From assembly GCA_029207755.1 (NCBI GenBank), contig JARCOQ010000066.1, forward strand, positions 372,001-436,000: a DNA stretch of 64,000 nucleotides. Direction: 5' to 3'. This DNA comes from Chamaea fasciata. Lineage: Eukaryota; Chordata; Aves; Passeriformes; Sylviidae. A program made the translations under genes and the position numbers. Below are positions 9,715-22,697 of the stretch, in pieces. The notes under the pieces are model-generated. The model was not told where the DNA came from. It made no database searches and worked only from the letters and a program-made list of their open reading frames with translations. Each line of letters opens with the position of its first letter. Within the stretch, counting starts at the first letter, position 1.

Positions 9715-12700
9715 CCCACCACTGCTTTCTCTTGGAAAACAGATGCAGAACCCAGCAATAGCATTACCCCTATTAGCAGTACCACAGACACCAGCTGCCA
9801 TTGCTACCAGTGATAAAAATTCAACCCAAATCCCATCCATTTCATTCTGCTGCCAACCCTCTCTGATTTAGCTAAGAGAATCATCTGCGTTTCCTCCCAA
9901 GATCTGATCTACTTCATAAACCATTTCTTTCCAATTTCAATCCAAACGACATGCATATCAATATTTTACAATTTCCCTAAATAATAGCCACATTTACCTG
10001 AAAACCATTTACTGCATCTCTACCACAAGTGTTGTTTCTCACAGCTGAAAGTTAATTACAAATACAGGCTCCAATTTAGCCCAACATTTCCAGCCTCTCC
10101 AAAGTGCAGTTCCATTTGTACACTGGATTTCCATCTTATCTCAATACATAGGATGTAAAAGAAAGTACATCATGCATTCCCTTGAATTTTGTCCACAAAT
10201 TTGGGGAAGACAACAACACCAAAATAAAGCGAACCCAGACTCCTAACTTGTCACTGTTGTAGATGTGCTCTCAGTAGAGCACATTTCCGCCATTTCTGCA
10301 CTATTTCCTCTCTCTGCTTGATACTCTTCCTCTTCTTTTCAAAATCCTTTCACACAGAATGGACCATTCAAGTGGGATGTCACCAGTATTAGTATCAAAT
10401 GCCCCTCTGCTGCAACTAAATTCTACTTTTCCTATGAATTTATCATCATTCAGGTTTTGTCCGCAAAGAGTCACACCGAATAGTCACAATAAATTTTGAA
10501 GCTTTGCTCAGAAAGAGCCTTGTAACCCAAGAATGCCCCTGCTCACAAAAAGTGCACTGAGTAATAATACACTGGTCTGTGTTAGCACAGCTCACTAAAT
10601 GGCCCAGTTATTCTGCCTAACGGTGTCATCTCCCCCATTTACCAAACCATTCATTTTTATCACCCAGAGTACCTGTCATTTAAGTGTTACCATTATTTCT
10701 GGTTCAACAATGAACATACATAGAGATGCTCTGCCAGCCTGGGCAGAACATCCTGTTCCCCCCCACACACACACAACTTCTCTGAGCTCTCTATTTAAGC
10801 TCTAGGAACACTTGGTGAATAGTTTTTTAATCTTCAATTACTGCAATTTACCCCCGTATCCACAGCACTATTAAAATGCTTTTTCTTAGCAAGATGAAAT
10901 ACTGCTACTATTTCTGCAATTCATCAGCTGATAAAGGGCAGTGCTACAGAGAGCTTCTAAACCAAACACCACTGACATGGCATCAGGACCAATTGAAAAG
11001 CATTTGATTTTCTAGTTGCAATTATGCTTGAACCAGATTATTCAAAAAAAACAAAACAAAACAAAACAAAACCCTCTGGAGCCACATGACAAGCAGTCTG
11101 TAAGATGTGAACCTCAGATCAAATCATCCATTCCATTCTTAAGATTGATTAATAGTTTCAATTCCTATTTAAAATATCTCCTTCTTTAGTTATTCTTTTA
11201 GGTTTAGGGAATGTTTTCCTCAAACAAAATCTTGCACTTGTAATACACCACTCTTAAAAGAGATTTTAACTCTTATGTACCTTCCTATCTCAATTTCATA
11301 GAGGGATTATAACAGGTTTCTTCCAGAGGGACAGCACAGGCCCCAAGATCCCAAACCCAGGGAAACAGAGAGAGTGAACACTCCCAACACTCCAGCTGTG
11401 GTTGGGAAAAGCTATAACAATGACACAAAGGACACATCTCACGTCCCAGAGCACCAGCCCTGGAATGGCAACATCACCCAGACAGGCGTCTCTGAAAGGA
11501 TCCAAAAAGGTGCAGTCTACAACAGGGTTATCCCACACAGGCAGTTGGAGCTACATTAGCAAAAACATTTCCAGAAAATCTCCATTTTCTTCTCTGTCCC
11601 TCATTCCCGTTTTGAAAATTCCCTTTTTCCAGCTAAAATTCATTTGAAAACATCATCTACATGCACACGGCAAGCACAGGACTTTGCAGCAAGCCCAGCA
11701 CCCTTGCTGGCACTCTGGAAATGCCAGCACAGTGTGCCGGGACAGTGGCGGCGGCCTCGGGGACACGCAGCGGGAAGGTGGGGCAATGCTGACACCCAAT
11801 GGCTGCTCCTGCACCACCGACGGCAGCGGCACAGCCAGCACCCCAAAGGCTGCCTGCAAATGGCCTCACGTCTCACACACCTCCCAATGAGCCCCCGGTG
11901 CTCCGACAAAACCACCTCAGCGTCCTCCTGCTCAAGCTCCAACTTCCCTGCTGCTTTGCACGCATCCAAAACACGGCGCAGCAATCGCCGGCCCTTCTGT
12001 CCAGAACACAATTAAAACTCAGATTCAGCCCACAAGGACAACTTGCAGAGCCCTGTCCACAGCAAGTCTGGCCTGATCTCACCGTGCATTTACAGACATG
12101 GCATTTCTCCTGGGGGTTAAGGAACAGAACCTGATCATTGCACGCAATCACAGACATAAGGCAAAATAAATCTGTAAGTCTCTTCAACATTTGTTGCTTA
12201 AAGCTCTTTAAACCAGCCTATTCTGTGGCTCAGAAATTAAGTGGAAAATGACAAATGCGATCACTTGCAGTGCATCTGAGCCCTGAATGACCTCATGACA
12301 CAAGTCAAACCTGTCTAGGCCCAACACCATCTTTCGAGAACATTTCATTCAAGCTGAAAGAACACTCATTTCCACCTACAAGAACCCTAAAGAAACCATT
12401 TCAGGAAAAAAGCTGTCATTAGTACCAGAACATGTCTCAAATACCTGCTATGTCATTTAGAAACTGCATTGCACCATGACAGCAACTTATTTCTAGAACA
12501 CTCTTTTGGACAGATACAATGCTATTGCACTAAAAATAACATGGGTCAAACAATGAGGAAAGGAGGATATTCTAACACAGACACAGCTTACCGCATTTGG
12601 ACAATATTTCAGCATCATCTAGAAAGAAGGGAAATCTTGTTTGAAGGCCTGACAGCAAGTTAAAAGTTGAGCATTCTGGTTGGGTCACAGGGTGCAAGTA

Positions 12701-12946
12701 ACTCACCCACCACCACAGGCCTGCTGGCAGGAGGGCTTCCCTGGCACAGCTGATCCTCCAGAGCCTCCTGAGGCCTCCCCCTGCCCTCAGGCACAAGGCT
12801 GCTCTGCTCAGGGCCGTGCCCAGCACTGCACACTCACCCCAAACACTCCAGGAGCCCACTGGGGCCACAGCAACCGCCTGGCGCCCCCAACACTCCATGG
12901 GCGTCAACCCATTATGAGCACGGCAACAGCCTGGCACCCAAACATT
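9715..12946. repeat. Unit 4
   Basis: Complete unit of 3232 bp. It follows unit 3 through the AAAAC repeat (11044-11071). In its last kilobase it acquires unit 1-like features: CAATGAGCC near 11885, a single 20-mer at 12724-12743, CTCAGGGCC, and CATTGCCACC at the end. It therefore looks like a recombinant of two unit types. The candidate minus-strand spliced frame spans 11285-12618. Confidence 0.97.
12724..12743. repeat. 20-bp element, single copy in unit 4
   Basis: Single, as in unit 1, and accompanied by other unit 1 variants in the same stretch (CTCAGGGCC, CATTGCCACC). This points to a shared origin of these two unit tails at an offset of 9725 bp. Confidence 0.95.
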
Positions 12947-15900
12947 GCCACCACTGCTGTCTCCTGGGAAACAGATGCAGAACCCAGCAATAGGATTACC
13001 CCTATTAGCAGTACCACAGACACAGGCTGCCATTGCTACCAGTGATAAAAATTCAACCAAAATCCCATCCATTTCATTCTGCTGCCAACCCTCTCTGATT
13101 TAGCTAAGAGAATCATCTGCGTTTCCTCCCAAGATCTGATCTACTTCATAAACCATTTCTTTCCAATTTCAATCCAAACGACATGCATATCAATATTTTA
13201 CAATTTCCCTAAATAATAGCCACATTTACCTGAAAACCATTTACTGCATCTCTACCACAAGTGTTGTTTCTCACAGCTGAAAGTTAATTACAAATACAGG
13301 CTCCAATTTAGCCCAACATTTCCAGCCTCTCCAAAGTGCAGTTCCATTTGTACACTGGATTTCCATCTTATCTCAATACATAGGATGTAAAAGAAAGTAC
13401 ATCATGCATTCCCTTGAATTTTGTCCACAAATTTGGGGAAGACAACACCACCAAAATAAAGCGAACCCAGACTCCTAACTTGTCACTGTTGTAGATGTGC
13501 TCTCAGTAGAGCACATTTCCGCCATTTCTGCACTATTTCCTCTCTCTGCTTGATACTCTTCCTCTTCTTTTCAAAATCCTTTCACACAGAATGGACCATT
13601 CAAGTGGGATGTCACCAGTATTAGTATCAAATGCCCCTCTGCTGCAACTAAATTCTACTTTTCCTATGAATTTATCATCATTCAGGTTTTGTCCGCAAAG
13701 AGTCACACCGAATAGTCACAATAAATTTTGAAGCTTTGCTCAGAAAGAGCCTTGTAACCCAAGAATGCCCCTGCTCACAAAAAGTGCACTGAGTAATAAT
13801 ACACTGGTCTGTGTTAGCACAGCTCACTAAATGGCCCAGTTATTCTGCCTAACGCTGTCATCTCCCCCATTTACCAAACCATTCATTTTTATCACCCACA
13901 GTACCTGTCATTTAAGTGTTACCATTATTTCTGGTTCAACAATGAACATACATAGAGATGCTCTGCCAGCCTGGGCAGAACATCCTGTTCCCCCCCCCAC
14001 ACACACAACTTCTCTGAGCTCTCTATTTAAGCTCTAGGAACACTTGGTGAATAGTTTTTTAATCTTCAATTACTGCAATTTACCCCCGTATCCACAGCAC
14101 TATTAAAATGCTTTTTCTTAGCAAGATGAAATACTGCTACTATTTCTGCAATTCATCAGCTGATAAAGGGCAGTGCTACAGAGAGCTTCTAAACCAAACA
14201 CCACTGACATGGCATCAGGACCAATTGAAAAGCATTTGATTTTCTAGTTGCAATTATGCTTGAACCAGATTATTCAAAAAAAACAAAACAAAACAAAACA
14301 AAACCTCTGGAGCCACATGACAAGCAGTCTGTAAGATGTGAACCTCAGATCAAATCATCCATTCCATTCTTAAGATTGATTAATAGTTTCAATTCCTATT
14401 TAAAATATCTCCTTCTTTAGTTATTCTTTTAGGTTTAGGGAATGTTTTCCTCAAACAAAATCTTGCACTTGTAATACACCACTCTTAAAAGAGATTTTAA
14501 CTCTTATGTACCTTCCTATCTCAATTTCATAGAGGGATTATAACAGGTTTCTTCCAGAGGGACAGCACAGGCCCCAAGATCCCAAACCCAGGGAAACAGA
14601 GAGAGTGAACACTCCCAACACTCCAGCTGTGGTTGGGAAAAGCTATAACAATGACACAAAGGACACATCTCACGTCCCAGAGCACCAGCCCTGGAATGGC
14701 AACATCACCCAGACAGGCGTCTCTGAAAGGATCCAAAAAGGTGCAGGCTACAACAGGGTTATCCCACACAGGCAGTTGGAGCTACATTAGCAAAAAACAT
14801 TTCCAGAAAATCTCCATTTTCTTCTCTGTCCCTCATTCCCGTTTTGAAAATTCCCTTTTTCCAGCTAAAATTCATTTGAAAACATCATCTACATGCACAC
14901 GGCAAGCACAGGACTTTGCAGCAAGCCCAGCACCCTTGCTGGCACTCTGGGAATGCCAGCACAGTGTGCCGGGACCGTGGCGGCGGCCTCGGGGACACGC
15001 AGCGGGAAGGTGGGGCAATGCTGACACCCCATGGCTGCTCCTGCACCACCGACGGCAGCGGCACAGCCAGCACCCCAAAGGCTGCCTGCAAATTGCCTCA
15101 CGTCTCACACACCTCCCACTGAGCCCCCGGTGCTCCGACAAAACCACCTCAGCGTCCTCCTGCTCAAGCTCCAACTTCCCTGCTGCTTTGCACGCATCCA
15201 AAACACGGCGCAGCAATCGCCGGCCCTTCTGTCCAGAACACAAATAAAACTCGGATTCAGCCCACAAAGACAACTTGCAGAGCCCTGTCCACAGCAAGTC
15301 TGGCCTGATCTCACCGTGCATTTACAGACATGGCATTTCTCCTGGGGGTTAAGGAACAGAACCTGATCATTGCACGCAATCACAGACATAAGGCAAAATA
15401 AATCTGTAAGTCTCTTCAACATTTGTTGCTTAAAGCTCTTTAAACCAGCCTCTTCTGTGGCTCAGAAATTAAGTGGAAAATGACAAATGCAATCACTTGC
15501 AGTGCATCTGAGCCCTGAATGACCTCATGACACAAGTCAAGCCTGTCTAGGCCCAACACCATCTTTCGAGAACATTTCATTCAAGCTGAAAGAACACTCA
15601 TTTCCACCTGCAGGAACCCTAAAGAAATCATTTCAGGAAAAAAGCTGTCATTAGTACCAGAACATGTCTCAAATACCTGCAATGTCATTTAGAAACTGCA
15701 TTGCACCATGGCAGCAACTTCTTTCTAGAACACTCTTTTGGACAGATACAATGCTATTGCACTAAAAATAACCTGGGTCAAACAATGAGGAAAGGAGGAT
15801 ATTCTAACACAGACACAGCTTACCGCATTTGGACAATATTTCAGCGTCATCTAGAAAGAAGGGAAATCTTGTTTGAAGGCCTGACAGCAAGTTAAAAGTT

Positions 15901-16198
15901 GAGCATTCTGGTTGGGTCACAGGGTGCAATGAACTCAGCCACCACCACAGGCCTGCTGGCAGGAGGGCTTCCCTGCTGGCAGGAGGGCTTCCCTGGCACA
16001 GCTGATCCCCCAGAGCCTCCTGAGGCCTCCCCCTGCCCTCAGGCACAAGGCTGCTCTGCCCAGGGCCGTGCCCAGCACTGCACACTCACCCCAAACACTC
16101 CAGGAGCCCACTGGGGCCACAGCAACCGCCTGGCGCCCCCAACACTCCATGGGCGTCAACCAATTATGAGCACGGCAACAGCCTGGCACCCAAACATT
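12947..16198. repeat. Unit 5
   Basis: Complete unit of 3252 bp with the AAAAC tract at 14276-14304. A C run of nine precedes a short CA tract near 13990. A one-base A insertion near 14791 lies in candidate intron 3. From about 14950 on it shares a distinct variant set with units 6 and 7: GGACCGTGG (units 5 and 6), CAAATAAAACTCGG, CACCTGCAGG and AACCTGGG. The candidate minus-strand spliced frame spans 14516-15850. Confidence 0.97.
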
Positions 16199-17242
16199 CC
16201 CACCACTGCTGTCTCCTGGGAAACAGATGCAGAACCCAGCAATAGGATTATCCCTATTAACAGTAGCACAGACACAGGCTGCCATTGCTACCAGTGATAA
16301 AAATTGAACCAAAGTCCCATCCATTTCATTCTGCTGCCAACCCCCTCTGATTTAGCTAAGAGAATCATCTGCATTTCCTCCCAAGATCTGATCTACTTCA
16401 TAAACCATTTCTTTCCAATTTCAATTCAAACGACATGCATATCAATATATTACAATTTCCCTAAATAATATCCACATTTACCTGAAAACCCTTTACTGCA
16501 TCTCTACCATAAGTGTTGTTTCTCACAGCTGAAAGATAATTACAAATACAGGCTCCAATTTAGCCCAACATTTCCAGCCTCTCCAAAGTGCACTTCCATT
16601 TGTACACTGGATTTCCATCTTATCTCAATACATAGGATGTAAAAGAAAGGACATCATGCATTCCCTTGAATTTTATCCACAAATTTGGGGAAGACAACAA
16701 CACCAAAATAAAGCAAATCCAGACTCCTACCTTGTCACTGTTGTAGATGTGCTCTCAGTAGAGCACATTTCCGCCATTTCTGCACTATTTCCTCTCTCTG
16801 CTTGATACTCTTCCTCTTCTTCTCAAAATCCTTTCACACTAAATGGACCATTCAAGTGGGATGTCACCCGTATTAGTAACAAATGCCCCTCTGCTGCAAC
16901 TAAATTCTACTTTTCCTATGAATTTATCATCATTCAGGTTTTGTCCGCAAAGAGTCACACCGAATAGTCACAATAAATTTTGAAGCTTTGCTCAGAAAGA
17001 GCCTTGTAACCCAAGAATGCCCCTGCTCACAAAAAGTGCACTGAGTAATAATACACTGGTCTGTGTTAGCACAGCTCACTAAATGGCCCAGGTATTCTGC
17101 CTAACGCTGTCATCTCCCCCATTTACCAAACCATTCATTTTTATCACCCAGAGTACCTGTCATTTAAGTGTTATCATTAGTTCTGCTTCAACAATGAACA
17201 TACATAGAGATGCTCTGCCAGCCTGGGCAGACCTTCCTGTTT

Positions 17243-17253
17243 CCCCCCCCCCC
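17243..17253. repeat. C homopolymer of 11 in place of the CA tract
   Basis: Unit 6 has 11 C followed by ACACAAC, where most units have four C and a longer CA run. Confidence 0.9.
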
Positions 17254-17526
17254 ACACAACTTCTCTGAGCTCTCTATTTAAGTTCTAGGAACACTTGGAG
17301 AATAGTTTTTTAATCTTCAATTATTGCAATTTACCCCCGTATCCACAGCACTATTAAAATGCTTTCTCTTAGCAAGATGAAATACTGCTCCTATTTCTGC
17401 AATTCATCAGCTGATAAAGGGCAGTGCTACAGAGAGCTTCTAAACCCAACACCACTGACATGGCATCAGGACCAATTTAAAAACATTTCATTTTCTAGAT
17501 GCAATTATGCTTGAACCAGATTTTTC

Positions 17527-17560
17527 ACAAAACAAAACCAAAAAACAGAAAAAACAAAAC
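17527..17560. repeat. Degenerate form of the A-rich tract
   Basis: Mixed ACAAAAC, AAAAAAC and AGAAAAAAC blocks, found in unit 6 only. The base before it is also changed (TTTTTCAC in place of TTATTCAA). Confidence 0.85.
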
Positions 17561-19454
17561 CCTCTGGAGCCACATGACAAGCAGTCTGTAAGATATGAAC
17601 CTCAGATAAAATCATCCATTCCATTCTTAAGATTGATTAATAGTTTAAATTCCTATTTAAAATATCTCCTTCTTTAGTTATTCTTTTTGGTTTAGGGAAT
17701 GTTTTCCTCAAACAAAATCTTGCACTTGTAATACACCACTCTTAAAAGAGATTTTAACTCTTATGTACCTTCCTATCTCAATTTCATAGAGGGATTATAA
17801 CAGGTTTCTTCCAGAGGGACAGCACAGGCCCCAAGATCCCAAACCCAGGGAAACGGAGAGAGTGAACACTCCCAACACTCCAGCTGTGGTTGGGAAAAGC
17901 TATAACAATGGCACAAAGGACACATCTCACGTCCCAGAGCACCAGCCCTGGAATGGCAACATCACCCAGACAGGCGTCTCTGAAAGGATCCAAAAAGGTG
18001 CAGTCTACAACAAGGTTATCCCACACAGGGAGTTGGAGCTACATTAGCAAAAACATTTCCAGAAAATCTCCATTTTCTACTCTGTCCCTCATTCCCGTTC
18101 TGAAAATTCCCTTTTTCCAGCTAAAATTCATTTGAAAACATCATCTACATGCACACGGCAAGCACAGGACTTTGCAGCAAGCCCAGCACCCTTGCTGGCA
18201 CTCTGGGAATGCCAGCACAGTGTGCCGGGACCGTGGCGGCGGCCTCGGGGACACGCAGCGGCAAGGTGGGGCAATGCTGACACCCCATGGCTGCTCCTGC
18301 ACCACCGACGGCAGCGGCACAGCCAGCACCCCAAAGGCTGCCTGCAAATTGCCTCACGTCTCACACACCTCCCACTGAGCCCCCGGTGCTCCGACAAAAC
18401 CACCTCAGCGTCCTCCTGCTCAAGCTCCAACTTCCCTGCTGCTTTGCACGCATCCAAAACACGGCGCAGCAATCGCCGGCCCTTCTGTCCAGAACACAAA
18501 TAAAACTCGGATTCAGCCCACAAAGACAACTTGCAGAGCCCTGTCCACAGCAAGTCTGGCCTGATCTCACCGTGCATTTACAGACATGGCATTTCTCCTG
18601 GGGGTTAAGGAACAGAACCTGATCATTGCACGCAATCACAGACATAAGGCAAAATAAATCTGTAAGTCTCTTCAACATTTGTTGCTTAAAGCTCTTTAAA
18701 CCAGCCTCTTCTGTGGCTCAGAAATTAAGTGGAAAATGACAAATGCAATCACTTGCAGTGCATCTGAGCCCTGAATGACCTCATGACACAAGTCAAGCCT
18801 GTCTAGGCCCAACACCATCTTTCGAGAACATTTCATTCAAGCTGAAAGAACACTCATTTCCACCTGCAGGAACCCTAAAGAAATCATTTCAGGAAAAAAG
18901 CTGTCATTAGTACCAGAACATGTCTCAAATACCTGCAATGTCATTTAGAAACTGCATTGCACCATGGCAGCAACTTCTTTCTAGAACACTCTTTTGGACA
19001 GATACAATGCTATTGCACTAAAAATAACCTGGGTCAAACAATGAGGAAAGGAGGATATTCTAACACAGACACAGCTTACCGCATTTGGACAATATTTCAG
19101 CGTCATCTAGAAAGAAGGGAAATCTTGTTTGAAGGCCTGACAGCAAGTTAAAAGTTGAGCATTCTGGTTGGGTCACAGGGTGCAATGAACTCAGCCACCA
19201 CCACAGGCCTGCTGGCAGGAGGGCTTCCCTGCTGGCAGGAGGGCTTCCCTGGCACAGCTGATCCCCCAGAGCCTCCTGAGGCCTCCCCCTGCCCTCAGGC
19301 ACAAGGCTGCTCTGCCCAGGGCCGTGCCCAGCACTGCACACTGACCCCAAACACTCCAGGAGCCCACTGGGGCCACAGCAACCGCCTGGCGCCCCCAACA
19401 CTCCATGGGCGTCAACCAATTATGAGCACGGCAACAGCCTGGCACCCAAACATT

Positions 19455-22400
19455 CCCACCACTGCTGTCTCCTGGGAAACAGATGCAGAACCCAGCAATA
19501 GGATTATCCCTATTAACAGTACCACAGACACAGGCTGCCATTGCTACCAGTGATAAAAATTGAACCAAAGTCCCATCCATTTCATTCTGCTGCCAACCCC
19601 CTCTGATTTAGCTAAGAGAATCATCTGCATTTCCTCCCAAGATCTGATCTACTTCATAAACCATTTCTTTCCAATTTCAATTCAAACGACATGCATATCA
19701 ATATATTAGAATTTCCCTAAATAATATCCACATTTACCTGAAAACCCTTTACTGCATCTCTACCGTAAGTGTTGTTTCTCACAGCTGAAAGATAATTACA
19801 AATACAGGCTCCAATTTAGCCCAACATTTCCAGCCTCTCCAAAGTGCACTTCCATTTGTACACTGGATTTCCATCTTATCTCAATACATAGGATGTAAAA
19901 GAAAGGACATCATGCATTCCCTTGAATTTTATCCACAAATTTGGGGAAGACAACAACACCAAAATAAAGCAAATCCAGACTCCTACCTTGTCACTGTTGT
20001 AGATGTGCTCTCAGTAGAGCACATTTCCGCCATTTCTGCACTATTTTCTCTCTCTGCTTGATACTCTTCCTCTTCTTTTCAAAATCCTTTCACACTGAAT
20101 GGACCATTTAAGTGGGATGTCACCAGTATTAGTACCAAATGCCCCTCTGCTGCAACTAAATTCTACTTTTCCTATGAATTTATCATCATTCAGGTTTTGT
20201 CCGCAAAGAGTCACACCGAATAGTCACAATAAATTTTGAAGCTTTGCTCAGAATGTGCCTTGTAACCCAAGAATGCCCCTGCTCACAAAAAGTGCACTGA
20301 GTAATAATACACTGGTCTGTGTTAGCACAGCTCACTAAACGGCCCAGTTATTCTGCCTAACGGTGTCATCTCCCCCATTTACCAAACCATTCATTTTTAT
20401 CACCCACAGTACCTGTCATTTAAGTGTTATCATTAGTTCTGCTTCAACAATGAACATACATAGAGATGCTCTGCCAGCCTGGGCAGAACATCCTGTTTCC
20501 CCACACACACACACACAACTTCTCTGAGCTCTCTATTTAAGCTCTAGGAACACTTGGAGAATAGTTTTTTAATCTTCAATTATTGCAATTTACCCCCGTA
20601 TCCACAGCACTATTAAAATGCTTTCTCTTAGCAAGATGAAATACTGCTCCTATTTCTGCAATTCATCAGCTGATAAAGGGCAGTGCTACAGAGAGCTTCT
20701 AAACCAAACACCACTGACATGACATCAGGACCAATTGAAAAGCATTTGATTTTCTAGTTGCAATTATGCTTGAACCAGAGTATTCAAAAAAAGAACACAA
20801 AACCCTCTGGAGCCACATGACAAGCAGTCTGTAAGATGTGAACCTCAGATCAAATCATCCATTCCATTCTTAAGATTGATTAGTAGTTTAAATTCCTATT
20901 TGAAATATCTCCTTCTTTAGTTATTCTTTTAGGTTTAGGGAATGTTTTCCTCAAACAAAATCTTGCACTTGTAATACACCACTCTTAAAAGAGATTTTAA
21001 CTCTTATGTACCTTCCTATCTCACTTTCATAGAGGGATTATAACAGGTTTCTTCCAGAGGGACAGCACAGGCCCCAAGATCCCAAACCCAGGGAAACAGA
21101 GAGAGTGAACACTCCCAACACTCCAGCTGTGGTTGGGAAAAGCTATAACAATGGCACAAAGGACACATCTCACGTCCCAGAGCACCAGCCCTGGAATGGC
21201 AACATCACCCAGACAGGCGTCTCTGAAAGGATCCAAAAAGGTGCAGGCTACAACAGGGTTATCCCACACAGGCAGTTGCAGCTACATTAGCAAAAACATT
21301 TCCAGAAAATCTCCATTTTCTTCTCTGTCCCTCATTCCCGTTCTGAAAATTCCCTTTTTCCAGCTAAAATTCATTTGAAAACATCATCTACATGCACACG
21401 GCAAGCACAGGACTTTGCAGCAAGCCCAGCACCCTTGCTGGCACTCTGGAAATGCCAGCACAGTGTGCCGGGACAGTGGCGGCGGCCTCGGGGACACGCA
21501 GCGGGAAGGTGGGGCAATGCTGACACCCCATGGCTGCTCCTGCACCACCGACGGCAGCGGCACAGCCAGCACCCCAAAGGCTGCCTGCAAATTGCCTCAC
21601 GTCTCACACACCTCCCACTGAGCCCCCGGTGCTCCGACAAAACCACCTCAGCGTCCTCCTGCTCAAGCTCCAACTTCCCTGCTGCTTTGCACGCATCCAA
21701 AACACGGCGCAGCAATCGCCGGCCCTTCTGTCCAGAACACAAATAAAACTCGGATTCAGCCCACAAAGACAACTTGCAGAGCCCTGTCCACAGCAAGTCT
21801 GGCCTGATCTCACCGTGCATTTACAGACATGGCATTTCTCCTGGGGGTTAAGGAACAGAACCTGATCATTGCACGCAATCACAGACATAAGGCAAAATAA
21901 ATCTGTAAGTCTCTTCAACATTTGTTGCTTAAAGCTCTTTAAACCAGCCTATTCTGTGGCTCAGAAATTAAGTGGAAAATGACAAATGCAATCACTTGCA
22001 GTGCATCTGAGCCCTGAATGACCTCATGACACAAGTCAAGCCTGTCTAGGCCCAACACCATCTTTCGAGAACATTTCATTCAAGCTGAAAGAACACTCAT
22101 TTCCACCTGCAGGAACCCTAAAGAAATCATTTCAGGAAAAAAGCTGTCATTAGTACCAGAACATGTCTCAAATACCTGCAATGTCATTTAGAAACTGCAT
22201 TGCACCATGGCAGCAACTTCTTTCTAGAACACTCTTTTGGACAGATACAATGCTATTGCACTAAAAATAACCTGGGTCAAACAATGAGGAAAGGAGGATA
22301 TTCTAACACAGACACAGCTTACCGCATTTGGACAATATTTCAGCGTCATCTAGAAAGAAGGGAAATCTTGTTTGAAGGCCTGACAGCAAGTTAAGAGTTG

Positions 22401-22697
22401 AGCATTCTGGTTGGGTCACAGGGTGCAATGAACTCAGCCACCACCACAGGCCTGCTGGCAGGAGGGCTTCCCTGCTGGCAGGGGGGCTTCCCTGGCACAG
22501 TTGATCCTCCAGAGCCTCCTGAGGCCTCCCCCTGCCCTCAGGCACAAGGCTGCTCTGCCCAGGGCCATGCCCAGCACTGCACACTCACCCCAAACACTCC
22601 AGGAGCCCACTGGGGCCACAGCAACCGCCTGGCGCCCCCAACACTCCATGGACGTCAACACGTTATGAGCACGGCAACAGCCTGGCACCCAAACATT
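19455..22697. repeat. Unit 7
   Basis: Complete unit of 3243 bp. It returns to the short A tract (7 A at 20786-20792, then GAACAC) of units 1 and 2, while its first kilobase and its later half resemble units 5 and 6. The ATGGCCCAG at the start of a small plus-strand frame becomes ACGGCCCAG near 20340, shared with unit 8. A private GGGGG change sits in the second 20-mer near 22480. The candidate spliced frame spans 21016-22349. Confidence 0.97.

Larger units (their letters stand above)
16199..19454. repeat. Unit 6
   Basis: Complete unit of 3256 bp. The first third carries many variants shared with the start of unit 7 (ATCAATATATTA, AATATCCAC, GAAAGATAATT). The A-rich tract at 17527-17560 is the most degenerate of all, a mixture of A runs broken by C and G. 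The CA tract is replaced by an 11-C run (17243-17253). From about 18150 it is nearly the same as unit 5 at an offset of 3256 bp. The candidate spliced frame spans 17773-19106. Confidence 0.97.

Noticed and set aside
14633..15247. 204-codon plus-strand frame in unit 5
   Set aside because: Created by a one-base A insertion near 14791 that fuses two unrelated open stretches.
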